Origin: Neorhizobium galegae
GTDB lineage: Bacteria; Pseudomonadota; Alphaproteobacteria; Rhizobiales; Rhizobiaceae
DNA: 64,000 nt
Direction of reading: 5' to 3'
Assembly (NCBI RefSeq): GCF_017877055.1
Contig: NZ_JAGIPG010000005.1
Coordinates: 124,001-188,000, forward strand
Shown here: in pieces, positions 37,251 to 46,980 of the stretch
Layout of the letters: the number at the start of each line of letters is the position of its first letter
How positions within the stretch are numbered: position 1 is the stretch's first letter
The notes under the pieces: model-generated
Database searches by the model: none
Told to the model about the DNA's origin: nothing
Seen by the model: the letters and a program-made list of their open reading frames with translations, nothing else
Position numbers and translations under genes: made by a program

Positions 37251-39377
37251 ATGGAAGAGATCAGCATCAGGAAGCCGCTGTCGAGACGACTTACCTTCTT
37301 CGGTTTTGCCGCCGTGCTTTTCGCGAGCGTGGTGATAGGCGGGCTTGCCTGGGAACGGCAGTCGAGCATGACCGAGCAGGCGCTGCAGACCGAACTCGAT
37401 AGCGATCTCGCGGTCATCCAGGACGACATGGCCGCCCAGGGGCGTGCCGCATCCGCGCTCGCGCTGACGATCGCCTCCCTGCCGGAAACCTCCCCGCTCA
37501 TCCTCGCCAACGATCGGCAGGGCCTGCTCTCTCGCTACTCCAATATGAAGGCCGTGAAGGAAACGAGCGGCCTCGAAATGATCACCTTCAGCACCGCGAC
37601 GGCCGATGTGGTCGCCCGCGTGCACGATCCGGATGTGTTTGGTGACAATATCAAGGCGCGCCGCAAGATGGTGGCGACCTCGCTCAGCGACAAGAAACTG
37701 GTAGTCGGCATCGAAACCGGCCGCACCGCGGTCAGCCTGTTCGCAACCGCGCCGGTCGTCACGGACGGCAAGGTCGTCGGTGTGGTGGATGTCGGCCTGA
37801 AGCTCGTCGACAGCTATTTCTCCCGGTTGACCAAGGAAGTGAATGCCCATGTCACCCTCTATACGAAGGCTGCCGATAAGTTCGACAAGCAGGCCTCCAC
37901 CCATGGCGGCAATCCGATCCTGAGCGGCGCTGAGCTTCAGGAGGCTTATGACAAGGGCTCGATGCGGCGTTATGCCGATATCGGCGGCAAGCACTATGCC
38001 GTCGAGGCGGTGCCACTCCTCGACTTCTCGGGGACCAAGGTCGGCGTGCTCGAAATCGCCTCTGATATCACGCCGCTGGTCACGGCCAGCGAAACCGCAT
38101 TGTGGATGACCGCACTCGGCACCGTCATCGTTTCGATCCTGTCGCTGATCGGCTTCCTGATCTTTGCCCGGTCGCTCGGCGGCACCGTGCGCCGCCTGAC
38201 GACGACGATGACCAAACTCGCCGCCGGCGATCTCAGCGCCGAAGTGAGCGGCCAGGAGCGCCAGGACGAACTCGGTGCCATGGCGCGTGCCGTTCAGGTC
38301 TTCAAGGCATCAGCCGAGGAGAACATCCGGCTCGAACAGCAGGCATCGGAGGCCCGCGCGGCGCAGGAACACCAGCGCCAGCGCCAGTCGGCGATCGACA
38401 ACGCCAAGGGCGAGGATCTGCGCGCCTTCGTGCACGCGATCGAGGAAGGTTTTAACCGGCTCGCCGGCGGCGACCTGACGGTCCGTATGGATCGTGCCGT
38501 TGCTGAGGAGTTCGAGCCGATCCGCGCCAAGTTCAACAGCTCGGTCGGCAATCTCGAAGAGGCGATCGGCTCGGTCGTCGGAGCCGTCGGCACGATCCGC
38601 GCGGGTCTGCAGGAAATCTCGATCGCCTCCAACGATCTCGCCAAGCGCACGGAACAGCAGGCCGCCAGCCTCGAAGAGACGGTAGCCGCTCTCGGCCAGG
38701 TGACGTCGGCCGTCAACGACAGCGCCAGCGGTGCAAGCCGCGCCCAGGGTGTCGCATCGCTCGCCCAGCAGAAGGCTCAGCGCGGCGGCGAGATCGTCGC
38801 CAGCGCGGTCGCTGCCATGGCTGCGATCGAAGGCTCGGCCGAGCAGATCAATCGCATTATCGGCGTCATCGACGACATCGCCTTCCAGACCAACCTGCTT
38901 GCTCTCAATGCAGGGGTCGAAGCCGCCCGCGCAGGCGAAGCCGGTCGCGGGTTCGCGGTCGTCGCCCAAGAAGTCCGCGGGCTCGCCCAGCGCTCGGCCG
39001 ATGCCGCCAAGGAGATCAAGGCGTTGATCTCCACCTCGTCGGCACAGGTCAAGCAGGGCGTCGAGCTCGTCACCGCTTCCGGCAAATCGCTCGACGATAT
39101 CGTCGGCGAAGTGGCGCAGATGAGCATTTTCGTCAACACGATCACTTCCAGCACCAGCGAGCAGGCGACCAGCCTGCGCGAAGTGGCGGCATCCGCCGAC
39201 CAGATGGACAAGGTGACCCAGCAGAATGCTGCGATGGTGGAAGAAACCACCGCCGCCGCCCAGAGCCTGACGCAAGAAACCGACAGCCTCGCCGACATGA
39301 TGGCCCGCTTCAAGACGAATGCAGGCGCACCCTCGCAGGGGTATGTTTCCGGCGGTTATCGCTCGCGCGCAGCCTGA
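37251..39377 (+). CDS. Methyl-accepting chemotaxis protein
   Basis: A 708-residue transmembrane chemoreceptor. Helix 1 ([20 protein letters not shown], about residues 14-33) and helix 2 ([20 protein letters not shown], about 283-303) frame a periplasmic Cache-type ligand domain. Two HAMP-like segments follow ([20 protein letters not shown] and the [14 protein letters not shown] region), then a long coiled-coil signalling domain. The hairpin tip, [20 protein letters not shown] with [16 protein letters not shown], binds CheA and CheW. No C-terminal CheR-binding pentapeptide is present. The ligand is unknown. It converges on the HWE kinase gene. Confidence 0.95.
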   Translation: MEEISIRKPLSRRLTFFGFAAVLFASVVIGGLAWERQSSMTEQALQTELDSDLAVIQDDMAAQGRAASALALTIASLPETSPLILANDRQGLLSRYSNMKAVKETSGLEMITFSTATADVVARVHDPDVFGDNIKARRKMVATSLSDKKLVVGIETGRTAVSLFATAPVVTDGKVVGVVDVGLKLVDSYFSRLTKEVNAHVTLYTKAADKFDKQASTHGGNPILSGAELQEAYDKGSMRRYADIGGKHYAVEAVPLLDFSGTKVGVLEIASDITPLVTASETALWMTALGTVIVSILSLIGFLIFARSLGGTVRRLTTTMTKLAAGDLSAEVSGQERQDELGAMARAVQVFKASAEENIRLEQQASEARAAQEHQRQRQSAIDNAKGEDLRAFVHAIEEGFNRLAGGDLTVRMDRAVAEEFEPIRAKFNSSVGNLEEAIGSVVGAVGTIRAGLQEISIASNDLAKRTEQQAASLEETVAALGQVTSAVNDSASGASRAQGVASLAQQKAQRGGEIVASAVAAMAAIEGSAEQINRIIGVIDDIAFQTNLLALNAGVEAARAGEAGRGFAVVAQEVRGLAQRSADAAKEIKALISTSSAQVKQGVELVTASGKSLDDIVGEVAQMSIFVNTITSSTSEQATSLREVAASADQMDKVTQQNAAMVEETTAAAQSLTQETDSLADMMARFKTNAGAPSQGYVSGGYRSRAA

Positions 39378-39398
39378 CCGGGCTTTTTCGAAACTGAC

Positions 39399-39429
39399 GA
39401 CGCCGTCTGCTTAAAGCCGGCGGCGTTTT
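39399..39429 (+). terminator. Likely terminator of the chemoreceptor gene
   Basis: ACGCCG pairs with CGGCGT across a 14-base loop, then TTTTC. It lies between convergent genes. Confidence 0.5.
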
Positions 39430-39433
39430 CCGG

Positions 39434-41239
39434 TCATGTCGGTTGGCGGATGCGACGCAGCTCGCCTTCCAGCATCGTCATGTTCACGGGTTTTCGAATG
39501 GTCGTCCAGTCGCTGAAGAACTCGTGATCTTCGAGCTGCTCGTATCCGGTGCAGAACAGGAAGGGCACGCCGCGGGTCTGCAGCCATTCCGCAAAAGGAT
39601 AGACCGGCTTTCCGCCAAGATTGACGTCGAGAACAGCGACGTCGGGGAGCTGTGTGCCGCCGACCAAGCGCATGGCTTCGTCCGCTGTTGCAGCCGGCCC
39701 GACGACTTCCCAGCCGCGCGATTCAAGTTCGCTGCAGAGTTCCATGGCGATGAGCGTCTCGTCCTCCACGACGAGTATCCGTCCCGCCGAGCCGGTCTCC
39801 GACGATCTGGGCACGGCCTCCTGGCCCGAGACCGGGGCGGCTGAAGCGTCGGGACGATAGACGGACTGCGGCAGCGTCGCGACAAGGCACATGCCGGTTG
39901 CGGGCCAAGTGATATCGAGTTTGCCAGCCAGTTGGCGGGTAGCGACCTCGGTCACCAGGGTGGAGCCGAAACCCCTGGAGACGGGCTTGTGCACCGGCGG
40001 TCCGCCGGTCTCGGTCCAGCGAAGCTCCAGTTCGAAAGACGGCAGGATGCGCCATGAGACGTCGACCCGCCCTTCTGCGACCGACAATGCCCCGTATTTG
40101 ACGGCATTGGTGGCCAGTTCATGGATGAGGAGGCTGATCGGCTGTACGGCATTGGGGGTGAGGGTGACGGTGGGGCCGCCGATCATCAGCTGGTTGACGC
40201 TCTGATAGGTCCGGGTTTCCTCGGTGAGGACGGCCGCGAGGTCTCCGCCCTGCCACCTGTTCTGAGCGAGCAGGGAATGGGCGCGGCTCAGCGTCGAAAC
40301 GCGGCCCCGAACCGCGACGATGAACTCCTCCTTGGTTTCGGCGCGTGTCAGGGAGACCAGGGCCTGCACGACCGCCAGGGCATTCTTGGCCCGGTGATCA
40401 ACTTCCCGGGCCAATAACTGACGGGAATCCTCGTTGGCCTTGCGTTCGGTAATATCGCGCAGGATGACGGTCGCAAGTTTCCCCCCGCCGATCTGTACCT
40501 GCGAGATCGACGCCTCGACCGGGAATTCCTCGCCATTCGCGCGCAGGCCGCTGATGGCCCCCAAGGCGCCCATCCGCCGGTTGGTGACTCCGGTCTCCTT
40601 GAACAGGCGGATATGTTCGGCGTGTCCGTGCCGAAACCGCTCGGGGATGAAGCGTTCGATCGGTGAGCCGATCGCATCTTTGCCCGCAACGCCGAACATG
40701 CGCTCGGCGGCCGGGTTGAACAGCACGATCCGCTGACCTTCATCGACGGTGATCAGCGCGTCCATCGCCGATTCCACGATTCCCTCCATGCGCCGCCGGC
40801 TTTCCAGCAGAGCATCCTCGGCGGCCTTGCGCTCGGTGATATCGCGCAGGATGACGGTGGCGAGGCGTTCGCCCCCGACCTCGACCTGCGAGATGGAGGC
40901 CTCGATCGGAAATTCCGTGCCGTCCGCTCGCAAACCGCTGATTGCGCCGAGCGAACCCATCTGTCTTGTGGTCACCCCGGTCTTGGTAAAGCGGTGAATG
41001 TGCGCCGCATGGGTCGGACGATAGCGCTCCGGCATGAAACGGGAGATATGCTGGCCGAGCGCCTCGGCGGCCGGCAGGCCGAACATGCGTTCGGCGGCCG
41101 GGTTAAACAGGATGACCCGCTGCTCGTCATCGATGGTGATGATGCCGTCCATCGCCGAGGCAACGATGCCCTCCAGCCGCTGCATGATTTCAACGGCGGT
41201 TTTCTGATTGAGTTTCTGTTGATGTGGGCGAGATTCCAT
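39434..41239 (-). CDS. PAS-PAS-HWE hybrid sensor histidine kinase with receiver
   Basis: A soluble 601-residue hybrid kinase from ATG 41239. Two PAS domains (residues about 22-139 and 151-268) are near-duplicates of each other. The HWE/HisKA_2 dimerisation domain has the phosphoacceptor histidine in AREVDHRAKNALAVVQALV (about His282), and the ATPase domain includes LLIHELATNAVKYGAL and SRGFGSTLVTEVATRQL. A C-terminal receiver has VEDE, the aspartate in VAVLDVNLGG and the lysine in IRKPV. There are no membrane helices, so it senses a cytoplasmic cue such as redox, light or oxygen. Its output is unknown. Confidence 0.92.
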   Translation of the reverse strand: MESRPHQQKLNQKTAVEIMQRLEGIVASAMDGIITIDDEQRVILFNPAAERMFGLPAAEALGQHISRFMPERYRPTHAAHIHRFTKTGVTTRQMGSLGAISGLRADGTEFPIEASISQVEVGGERLATVILRDITERKAAEDALLESRRRMEGIVESAMDALITVDEGQRIVLFNPAAERMFGVAGKDAIGSPIERFIPERFRHGHAEHIRLFKETGVTNRRMGALGAISGLRANGEEFPVEASISQVQIGGGKLATVILRDITERKANEDSRQLLAREVDHRAKNALAVVQALVSLTRAETKEEFIVAVRGRVSTLSRAHSLLAQNRWQGGDLAAVLTEETRTYQSVNQLMIGGPTVTLTPNAVQPISLLIHELATNAVKYGALSVAEGRVDVSWRILPSFELELRWTETGGPPVHKPVSRGFGSTLVTEVATRQLAGKLDITWPATGMCLVATLPQSVYRPDASAAPVSGQEAVPRSSETGSAGRILVVEDETLIAMELCSELESRGWEVVGPAATADEAMRLVGGTQLPDVAVLDVNLGGKPVYPFAEWLQTRGVPFLFCTGYEQLEDHEFFSDWTTIRKPVNMTMLEGELRRIRQPT

Positions 41240-41455
41240 GACCGCACATTTCCAATTCAACCGCCGAATCACCGGCGCGGCATTGCTTGTACGGTTGTAA
41301 TTACTATTCCATCTCTCGCATTTGGTGAATGCGTAAATCATTAGATTTATGTGGGAAGGTCATGAAAAGCAGGCTGCCTTGACAATCGGCAGCGCGGCCG
41401 AGCCTCACGAATGATCAGATCGTCGGCCGAAGACAAGTTGAATTTTTAGAAAATT

Positions 41456-41530
41456 TGGAGCGGGCGAAGGGATTCGAACCCTCGACCCCAACCTTGGCAA
41501 GGTTGTGCTCTACCACTGAGCTACACCCGC
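41456..41530 (-). tRNA. tRNA-Gly (anticodon GCC)
   Basis: The minus strand reads GCGGGTGTAGCTCAGTGGTA, anticodon arm CAACCTTGCCAAGGTTG, T arm GAGGGTTCGAATCCC, acceptor CGCCCGC, discriminator T and an encoded CCA. All four arms pair. It stands alone between the HWE kinase and the cytochrome gene. No nearby integrase or attachment-site duplication is seen. Confidence 0.97.
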
Positions 41531-41723
41531 TCATCAATCCATCGGTCCGTGGTAGTGAAGCTTGACCGTGGCGTCGTGGCTCGTTGCCGGCGACGGGCGC
41601 TATATGGCCCAGTCTTTTTTCAAATGCAACAGGGAAATGACGATTGGTGCCAAGAAAAATTGCGATCCCGTCAAAGCCCCTGCAAACCGCCGGTTCCGGC
41701 CGGAACCGGCGGCCGCTTCACTC

Positions 41724-42377
41724 TCAGGAGGCGGGGCAGGCCGCTCCGGATTTCACCCAGGCGCTGATGAGTTCGCCGAATTCGGCCTGCGTGCCGGGTA
41801 CCGGTTCGCGGCCGGCGCCTGGATTCCAGCCCCAGCCGACCAGTTCGTCATGCGCCATGTGTTCGACGATCTCGTCCATGGTCTTGCCGCCGTTGCGGGC
41901 CGGGTCCTTGATCTGCTGGCAGATCTGGGCGAGCGATTTTCCGGCCCAGGCCATTTCGATCGGTGCGAGATGCCAGGCGGGATTGCCGGGGATGCTCTTG
42001 ATCGTATCGGCCTGGCCGACGACCGGGGTGTTATCCGCGCTGTGGCAGGTGGTGCACTGCATGCCCGGCAGGCCCATGCCGCCGTCGCCGCGGAAGACCG
42101 GCGGTTGGTGCGGGTGCATGTTGGCACCCTGCAGCGGCCGGTCGGTCGCCGGGTGACAGTTGACGCAGCGCGGGTGCTGGATGACCTTGCCCGCCTCCTG
42201 GAAGAGCGCGACGGAGCGTTCCCGCTCGTTGGCGATCGACTGGAAGGAGGCGGCGGGCTTCAGTGTCTTGGTGTCGGTCTTGGCGTCCTGGGCGACCGAG
42301 GCGGGCGATAGCAGCGTGCCGGCGCCCACGAACAGACAGAGGGCGGCAACGCCGGTGATAGCGAATTTCCAATTCAT
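41724..42377 (-). CDS. Two-heme cytochrome c associated with IorAB
   Basis: A 217-residue periplasmic cytochrome. From ATG 42377 it has signal peptide MNWKFAITGVAALCLFVGAG ending near SVAQ. Two heme-binding motifs are seen, CVNCH (71-75) and CTTCH (108-112). It lies 13 bases downstream of iorB, on the same strand, and should receive electrons from the molybdenum hydroxylase. Homologues are often labelled isoquinoline 1-oxidoreductase subunit. Confidence 0.85.
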   Translation of the reverse strand: MNWKFAITGVAALCLFVGAGTLLSPASVAQDAKTDTKTLKPAASFQSIANERERSVALFQEAGKVIQHPRCVNCHPATDRPLQGANMHPHQPPVFRGDGGMGLPGMQCTTCHSADNTPVVGQADTIKSIPGNPAWHLAPIEMAWAGKSLAQICQQIKDPARNGGKTMDEIVEHMAHDELVGWGWNPGAGREPVPGTQAEFGELISAWVKSGAACPAS

Positions 42378-42390
42378 CGGGTTTTGATCC

Positions 42391-44544
42391 TCAGGCCGAG
42401 ACGATATTGACGATGGGCAGCTGCCGGACCGGTGCACCGGTCAGGCGGCGCCAGGCATTGGCAACCGCCGGGCCGACGGGCGGCACGCCGGGTTCGCCGA
42501 CGCCGGTCGGTTTTTCGCTCGACTTGATGATCTCCACCGCGACATCCGGCATCTCGTTGATGCGGATGGAGCGGTAGTCGTGGAAGTTCGACTGCACGAT
42601 CTTGCCGCCCTTGGCCAGCGTCACCGCGTCGAAGAGAACCGCGCCGAGACCATAACCGACGCCGCCTTCCATCTGCGCCTTGATGACGTTCGGATTGACC
42701 GCCACGCCGCAATCGACCGCCACCCACACCTTGTGGACGCGCGGCGCGCCTTCCGGCCCGACCGAGACCTCGACCACCTGGCCGACGAAGGTGCCGAAGC
42801 TTTCGACCACCGCAACGCCGCGGGCGCGGCCCTCCGGTACCGGCGAGCCCCAGTTCGCCATTTCGGCGGCCTTCCTCAGCACGCCCGCGTGACGGGGTTT
42901 TTCGCCGAGAAGCGCAAGGCGTCCCTCGACCGGATCCTTGCCGATCTTCTGGAAGAGCTCGTCCACGAAGGTCTCTACCGCAAAGCCGGTATGGGTATGG
43001 CCGACCGAGCGCCACCAGAGCGGCGGGACGGAGAGTTGAACGTTGTGGGCGCTGACCCTCAGGTTCGGGATCGTGTAGGGCAGGTTGGATGCGCCTTCGA
43101 CCGAGGTCGAATCGAGATCGGCCTTGCCCATGATCGACTGGCCGACGATCACCTGTTCCCAGGCGGTGATCTGGCCCTGAGCGTTGATGGCGCCGCGCAT
43201 CCTGTGGGCATACATCGGGCGGTAATAACCGCCGCGAATGTCGTCCTCGCGGGTCCACATATGCTTCAGCGGGCGGCTGCGATCAGTTGCGGCATAGACG
43301 GCTGCCGCTTCCTGGATATAAGGCGAGCCGAACTGTGCCTTGCGGCCGAAACTGCCGCCGGCGAGCTGGGTGTTCACCCGCACCTTCGTTTCGTCGAGCC
43401 CGAGGATCTTGGCGGCGACCTCCTGGTCCATGCCGGGGAATTGCGCGCCGTTATAGATATCGACCGATCCGTCATCCGCCTTGATGAAGACGGCGTCGAG
43501 CGGCTCCATCGGTGCATGCGCCAGGAAGGGGAAGACGATCTCGGCTTCCACAGTCTGGAGGCCGGGCGCCTTGAAGGCCTCGTCGACATTGCCGTTGTTG
43601 GCCGCTTCCAGTCCTTTTTCGCCGAAGAGCTTCCTATAGTCGGCGGAAAGCTCTTCCGAGGAGCGGGTCTCGGCCTTGGAGAGGTCCCATTCGATGCTGA
43701 GCGCATCGCGGCCCTTCAGCGCCGCGAACGTGTTGTCCGCGTAAACGGCGATGCCCGCCGGCACCTGCTTCACATCGACCACGCCCTGCACCTTGCGGGC
43801 TTCGGCATCGTCGAAGCTCTTCACCGTCGCGCCAAAATGCTCCGGATGGGCGACGACCGCGATCAGCAGGTTGTCCGGCGTGATGTCGAGCGTGAAGATC
43901 GCCGTGCCGTTTATCTTGCCATGTGTGTCGAGTTTCGGCAGTTCGGTGCCGATCAGCACGAAATCCCTGGGGTCCTTGAGTTTCGGCTCCGCGGGCGGCG
44001 TCTGGCGGGCCGCCTTTTCGGCAAATGCGCCAAAACCGCTCTCCTTGCCGGAAGCGGCGTGTTTGATTCGGCCTTTCTGGACGGTGATCTCGGAGGCAGG
44101 CACCTTCCAGTCCTCGGCGGCTGCCGCGACCAGCATCGCTCGCGCGGTGGCGCCGGCCTTGCGCATCTGCTCGTAAGAATTGGCAATGGAGCTCGAACCG
44201 CCGGTTCCCTGCAGGCCGAACATCAGGTTGGCATAGACCTTGTTGTCGGTCGGCGAATGGACGGCACGCATCTGGCTCCAGTCGGCATCGAGTTCTTCGG
44301 CGACTAGCGTCGCAAGGCCGGTGAACGGTCCCTGGCCGAATTCGATGTGCTTGGCGAGCACGGTCACCGTGTCGTCGGTGCCGATCTTGACGAAGGCGTT
44401 CATTGGAGCGAGCGCGGCATCGCCGCCGGCATGCACGCCGGTCGGTGCGGCGGGAAGCATTTTGGGCGCGATCGCGACGCCGATGACGAGGCCGGAGCCG
44501 GCGAGAAAGCCGCGGCGGGTGGCTTTGATATCCTGGATTGTCAT
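42391..44544 (-). CDS. iorB: Isoquinoline 1-oxidoreductase-type molybdopterin subunit
   Basis: A 717-residue molybdenum hydroxylase large subunit of the xanthine dehydrogenase family. A Tat signal is seen at the start (ATRRGFLAGSGLVIGVAIAP), so the complex is folded with cofactor and exported. Family motifs include GQGPFTGLATLVAEE, PFLAHAPMEPLDAVF, GGSFGRKAQFGSPYIQEA and the C-terminal GVGEPGVPPVGPAVANA, where the glutamate is the catalytic base. The substrate is an N-heterocycle or aldehyde; isoquinoline itself is not proven. It is preceded by iorA with a three-base gap. Confidence 0.92.
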   Translation of the reverse strand: MTIQDIKATRRGFLAGSGLVIGVAIAPKMLPAAPTGVHAGGDAALAPMNAFVKIGTDDTVTVLAKHIEFGQGPFTGLATLVAEELDADWSQMRAVHSPTDNKVYANLMFGLQGTGGSSSIANSYEQMRKAGATARAMLVAAAAEDWKVPASEITVQKGRIKHAASGKESGFGAFAEKAARQTPPAEPKLKDPRDFVLIGTELPKLDTHGKINGTAIFTLDITPDNLLIAVVAHPEHFGATVKSFDDAEARKVQGVVDVKQVPAGIAVYADNTFAALKGRDALSIEWDLSKAETRSSEELSADYRKLFGEKGLEAANNGNVDEAFKAPGLQTVEAEIVFPFLAHAPMEPLDAVFIKADDGSVDIYNGAQFPGMDQEVAAKILGLDETKVRVNTQLAGGSFGRKAQFGSPYIQEAAAVYAATDRSRPLKHMWTREDDIRGGYYRPMYAHRMRGAINAQGQITAWEQVIVGQSIMGKADLDSTSVEGASNLPYTIPNLRVSAHNVQLSVPPLWWRSVGHTHTGFAVETFVDELFQKIGKDPVEGRLALLGEKPRHAGVLRKAAEMANWGSPVPEGRARGVAVVESFGTFVGQVVEVSVGPEGAPRVHKVWVAVDCGVAVNPNVIKAQMEGGVGYGLGAVLFDAVTLAKGGKIVQSNFHDYRSIRINEMPDVAVEIIKSSEKPTGVGEPGVPPVGPAVANAWRRLTGAPVRQLPIVNIVSA

Positions 44545-44547
44545 GGC

Positions 44548-45006
44548 TCAACCCTCCATCGAGCTGGCGGCATTGTGGATCGCCGCACGGATGCGATGGT
44601 AGGTGGCGCATCGACAGATATTGCCGGCCATCGCTCCGTCGATATCGGCATCCGTCGGCTTCGGTATCATCTGCAGCAGGGCGACTGCCGACATGATCTG
44701 CCCGGACTGGCAGTAACCGCATTGCGGCACGTCGAGGCCGGTCCAGGCGGTCTTGACCGCATCGGCCTCGGTGCCGGAAACGCCCTCGATGGTGACGACC
44801 TCCGAGCCTTCGATCGTGGCGATCGGGGTCACGCAGGAACGCCGCGGCATGCCGTCCAGATGGACCGTGCAGGCACCGCACTGGGCGACGCCGCAGCCGT
44901 ATTTGGTGCCGGTGAGTTTTTCGAAATCGCGAATGACCCAGAGAAGCGGTGTGTCGGGGTCGCCGTCGAACGTTCTTTCCTGTCCGTTGAGCGTGAAGGT
45001 GACCAT
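44548..45006 (-). CDS. iorA: Isoquinoline 1-oxidoreductase-type 2Fe-2S subunit
   Basis: A 152-residue small subunit with two 2Fe-2S clusters. The plant-type ferredoxin cluster is [16 protein letters not shown] and the C-terminal cluster uses [10 protein letters not shown] and CRCATYHRI. It passes electrons from the molybdenum centre of IorB towards the cytochrome. There is no Tat signal of its own, so it presumably hitchhikes with IorB. It is the first gene of the three-gene operon. The 300-base gap to the divergent ybaK holds no visible gene. Confidence 0.93.
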   Translation of the reverse strand: MVTFTLNGQERTFDGDPDTPLLWVIRDFEKLTGTKYGCGVAQCGACTVHLDGMPRRSCVTPIATIEGSEVVTIEGVSGTEADAVKTAWTGLDVPQCGYCQSGQIMSAVALLQMIPKPTDADIDGAMAGNICRCATYHRIRAAIHNAASSMEG

Positions 45007-45306
45007 GAGGGGACCTTTCTTATGAGAAGCCGGACGCTGCGCCGGCGCTGGAGACGAGGTGGCTGCTATCGGCCGGGGCCGGTAACCAAGGGCGCGGAAA
45101 CTCGCGCCGAAATAAACTTGATAAATTTAGAATAGTTATTGTTTATCAGCTGGATGCCGGGCGAAATCCGGTTCTCCTCAGCTGAAATAGATGGTCGACC
45201 ATCATACAAGTTCAAGCGCCTCACGAGATCGTGTGCACTTGTCTTGGCCACGCAGAACATTGCGGTTATAGTCGGCCCGCCCGCCAACAGAGCCAATTCC
45301 ATCCAC

Positions 45307-45816
45307 ATGACCGAGACACAGCCGAAAACCGCCGAGGATCTTTTCCGTTTCCTCGACAGCCTGAATATCCCGCATTCGACGAAGACGCATCCGCCGGTTT
45401 TCACCGTGGCGGAATCCGAAAGCCTGCGCGACGAGATCCCCGGTGGCCACACCAAGAACCTGTTCGTGAAGGACAAGAAGGACCAGTATTTCGTCCTGAC
45501 GGTCGAGGAGAACGCGACTGTTGATCTGAAGACCGTGCACAAGGTAATCGGAGCGTCGGGCCGTGTCTCTTTCGGACGAGCGGAAATGCTGCTGGATTAT
45601 CTCGGCGTCGTTCCCGGCTCGGTGACGGTATTTGGCGCCTTCAACGATACCGGGCGCAATGTTACCTTCGTGCTCGACGAAGACCTGATGAAACACGAGA
45701 TCATCAACGGCCACCCACTGTCGAACGACGCCACGACGTCCGTCGCCAGCAGCGATCTCATCCGCTTTCTGGAGGCGACCGGCCACGCGCCGCTTGTCTT
45801 GAAAGTGACAGACTGA
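45307..45816 (+). CDS. YbaK/ProX-type aminoacyl-tRNA deacylase
   Basis: A trans-editing enzyme that hydrolyses mischarged tRNA (probably Ala-tRNA-Pro or Cys-tRNA-Pro). It has 169 residues from ATG 45307. The conserved lysine region is GHTKNLFVKDKKDQYFVLTV, and the loop GVVPGSVTVFGAFND matches the PrdX/ProXp-ala type. The longer upstream frame is unconserved and rejected. No tRNA synthetase gene is adjacent. Confidence 0.9.
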   Translation: MTETQPKTAEDLFRFLDSLNIPHSTKTHPPVFTVAESESLRDEIPGGHTKNLFVKDKKDQYFVLTVEENATVDLKTVHKVIGASGRVSFGRAEMLLDYLGVVPGSVTVFGAFNDTGRNVTFVLDEDLMKHEIINGHPLSNDATTSVASSDLIRFLEATGHAPLVLKVTD

Positions 45817-45873
45817 CATACGATCTTTGCAGCCTAGATGGCGAAGATGCGAAGCGTTCCCGGGAGAACATTC

Positions 45874-46848
45874 ATGAGCGGCAGCAATAACCCCTATGGC
45901 GGTTCCTACGGTGGGCAGATGACCGCTTCGGCGAGTTTTGGGGCGGCAGCCGCCGCATCGGCTCCTGCAGGGGCTTACGTGTCGGATACGAGCACGGCCG
46001 GCTTCACCAAGGACGTCCTCGAAGAATCGCGCCGCCAGCCGGTTCTCGTCGATTTCTGGGCGCCCTGGTGCGGCCCCTGCAAGCAACTGACGCCGGTGCT
46101 CGAAAAGGTCGTCAACGAAGGGCAGGGCCGGGTCAAGCTCGTCAAGATGAATATCGACGATCATCCGTCGATCCCGGGCCAGCTCGGCATCCAGTCGATC
46201 CCGGCTGTCATAGCCTTCGTCGACGGTCGCCCGGTTGACGGTTTCATGGGCGCGGTGCCGGAAAGCCAGGTTCGCCAGTTCATCGACAAGCTCGCCGGAC
46301 CTCCCGGCGCCGACCAGGCTGCCGAGATCGAAGCGGCTCTTGCCGAGGCGGATACCCTGCTTGCCGGTGGTGAAATCCAGGAAGCCGCACAGCTTTACGG
46401 CGCCGTCCTTCAGGCCGATCCGGAAAATGCCAAGGCCGCCGCCGGCATGATGCAGTGCCTGATCGCCATGGGCGAGACGGCGCGCGCCAGCCAGATGCTC
46501 GCCTCCCTCCCGGAAGAGCTTGCCAAGGATCCGGCGATCCAGGCGGTCGCCAAGAAGCTTGAACACATCGAGGAGGCCCGCAAGCTCGGCGATCCGGTGG
46601 CTCTGGAGCGCCAGCTGGACGCCAACCCGGACGACCACGACGCCCGCCTGAAGCTTGCCAAGATCCTCAACGTCCAGGGCGAGCGCGACAAGGCCGCCGA
46701 GCACCTGCTGACCATCATGCGCAAGGACCGCACGTTCGACGATGACGGCGCTCGCCGCCAGCTCCTGGCATTCTTCGAGGTCTGGGGGCCGAAGGATCCG
46801 GCGACGATCGCCGCCCGCCGCCGCCTGTCATCCATCCTGTTTTCGTGA
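45874..46848 (+). CDS. Thioredoxin-TPR protein, YbbN/CnoX-like
   Basis: A 324-residue protein. ATG 45874 follows GGGAGAAC, so it is preferred to ATG 45838. A glycine/alanine-rich leader is followed by a thioredoxin domain with the active-site WCGPC (Cys66, Cys69) and the cis-proline IQSIPAVIAF. The C-terminal half (about residues 145-320) consists of TPR-like helices. YbbN/CnoX proteins protect GroEL substrates from oxidation. Unlike E. coli YbbN, this one retains a full CGPC and may be redox active. Confidence 0.92.
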   Translation: MSGSNNPYGGSYGGQMTASASFGAAAAASAPAGAYVSDTSTAGFTKDVLEESRRQPVLVDFWAPWCGPCKQLTPVLEKVVNEGQGRVKLVKMNIDDHPSIPGQLGIQSIPAVIAFVDGRPVDGFMGAVPESQVRQFIDKLAGPPGADQAAEIEAALAEADTLLAGGEIQEAAQLYGAVLQADPENAKAAAGMMQCLIAMGETARASQMLASLPEELAKDPAIQAVAKKLEHIEEARKLGDPVALERQLDANPDDHDARLKLAKILNVQGERDKAAEHLLTIMRKDRTFDDDGARRQLLAFFEVWGPKDPATIAARRRLSSILFS

Positions 46849-46980
46849 GCCCGGCACTGTTTTCGTGAGCCAAGGCCAATCCTTGTGGATTGGCCTTGCG
46901 TTCTCCGGTAGGCGCCCCACATTATTCGAAGCGGCGAATCCTTGGTCTGAGCCAGTGGTCGTCTGGGAGGTGTCGGACCC

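Noticed and set aside
42580-44307. 575-residue open frame on the plus strand
   Set aside because: Antisense of iorB; no family similarity seen.
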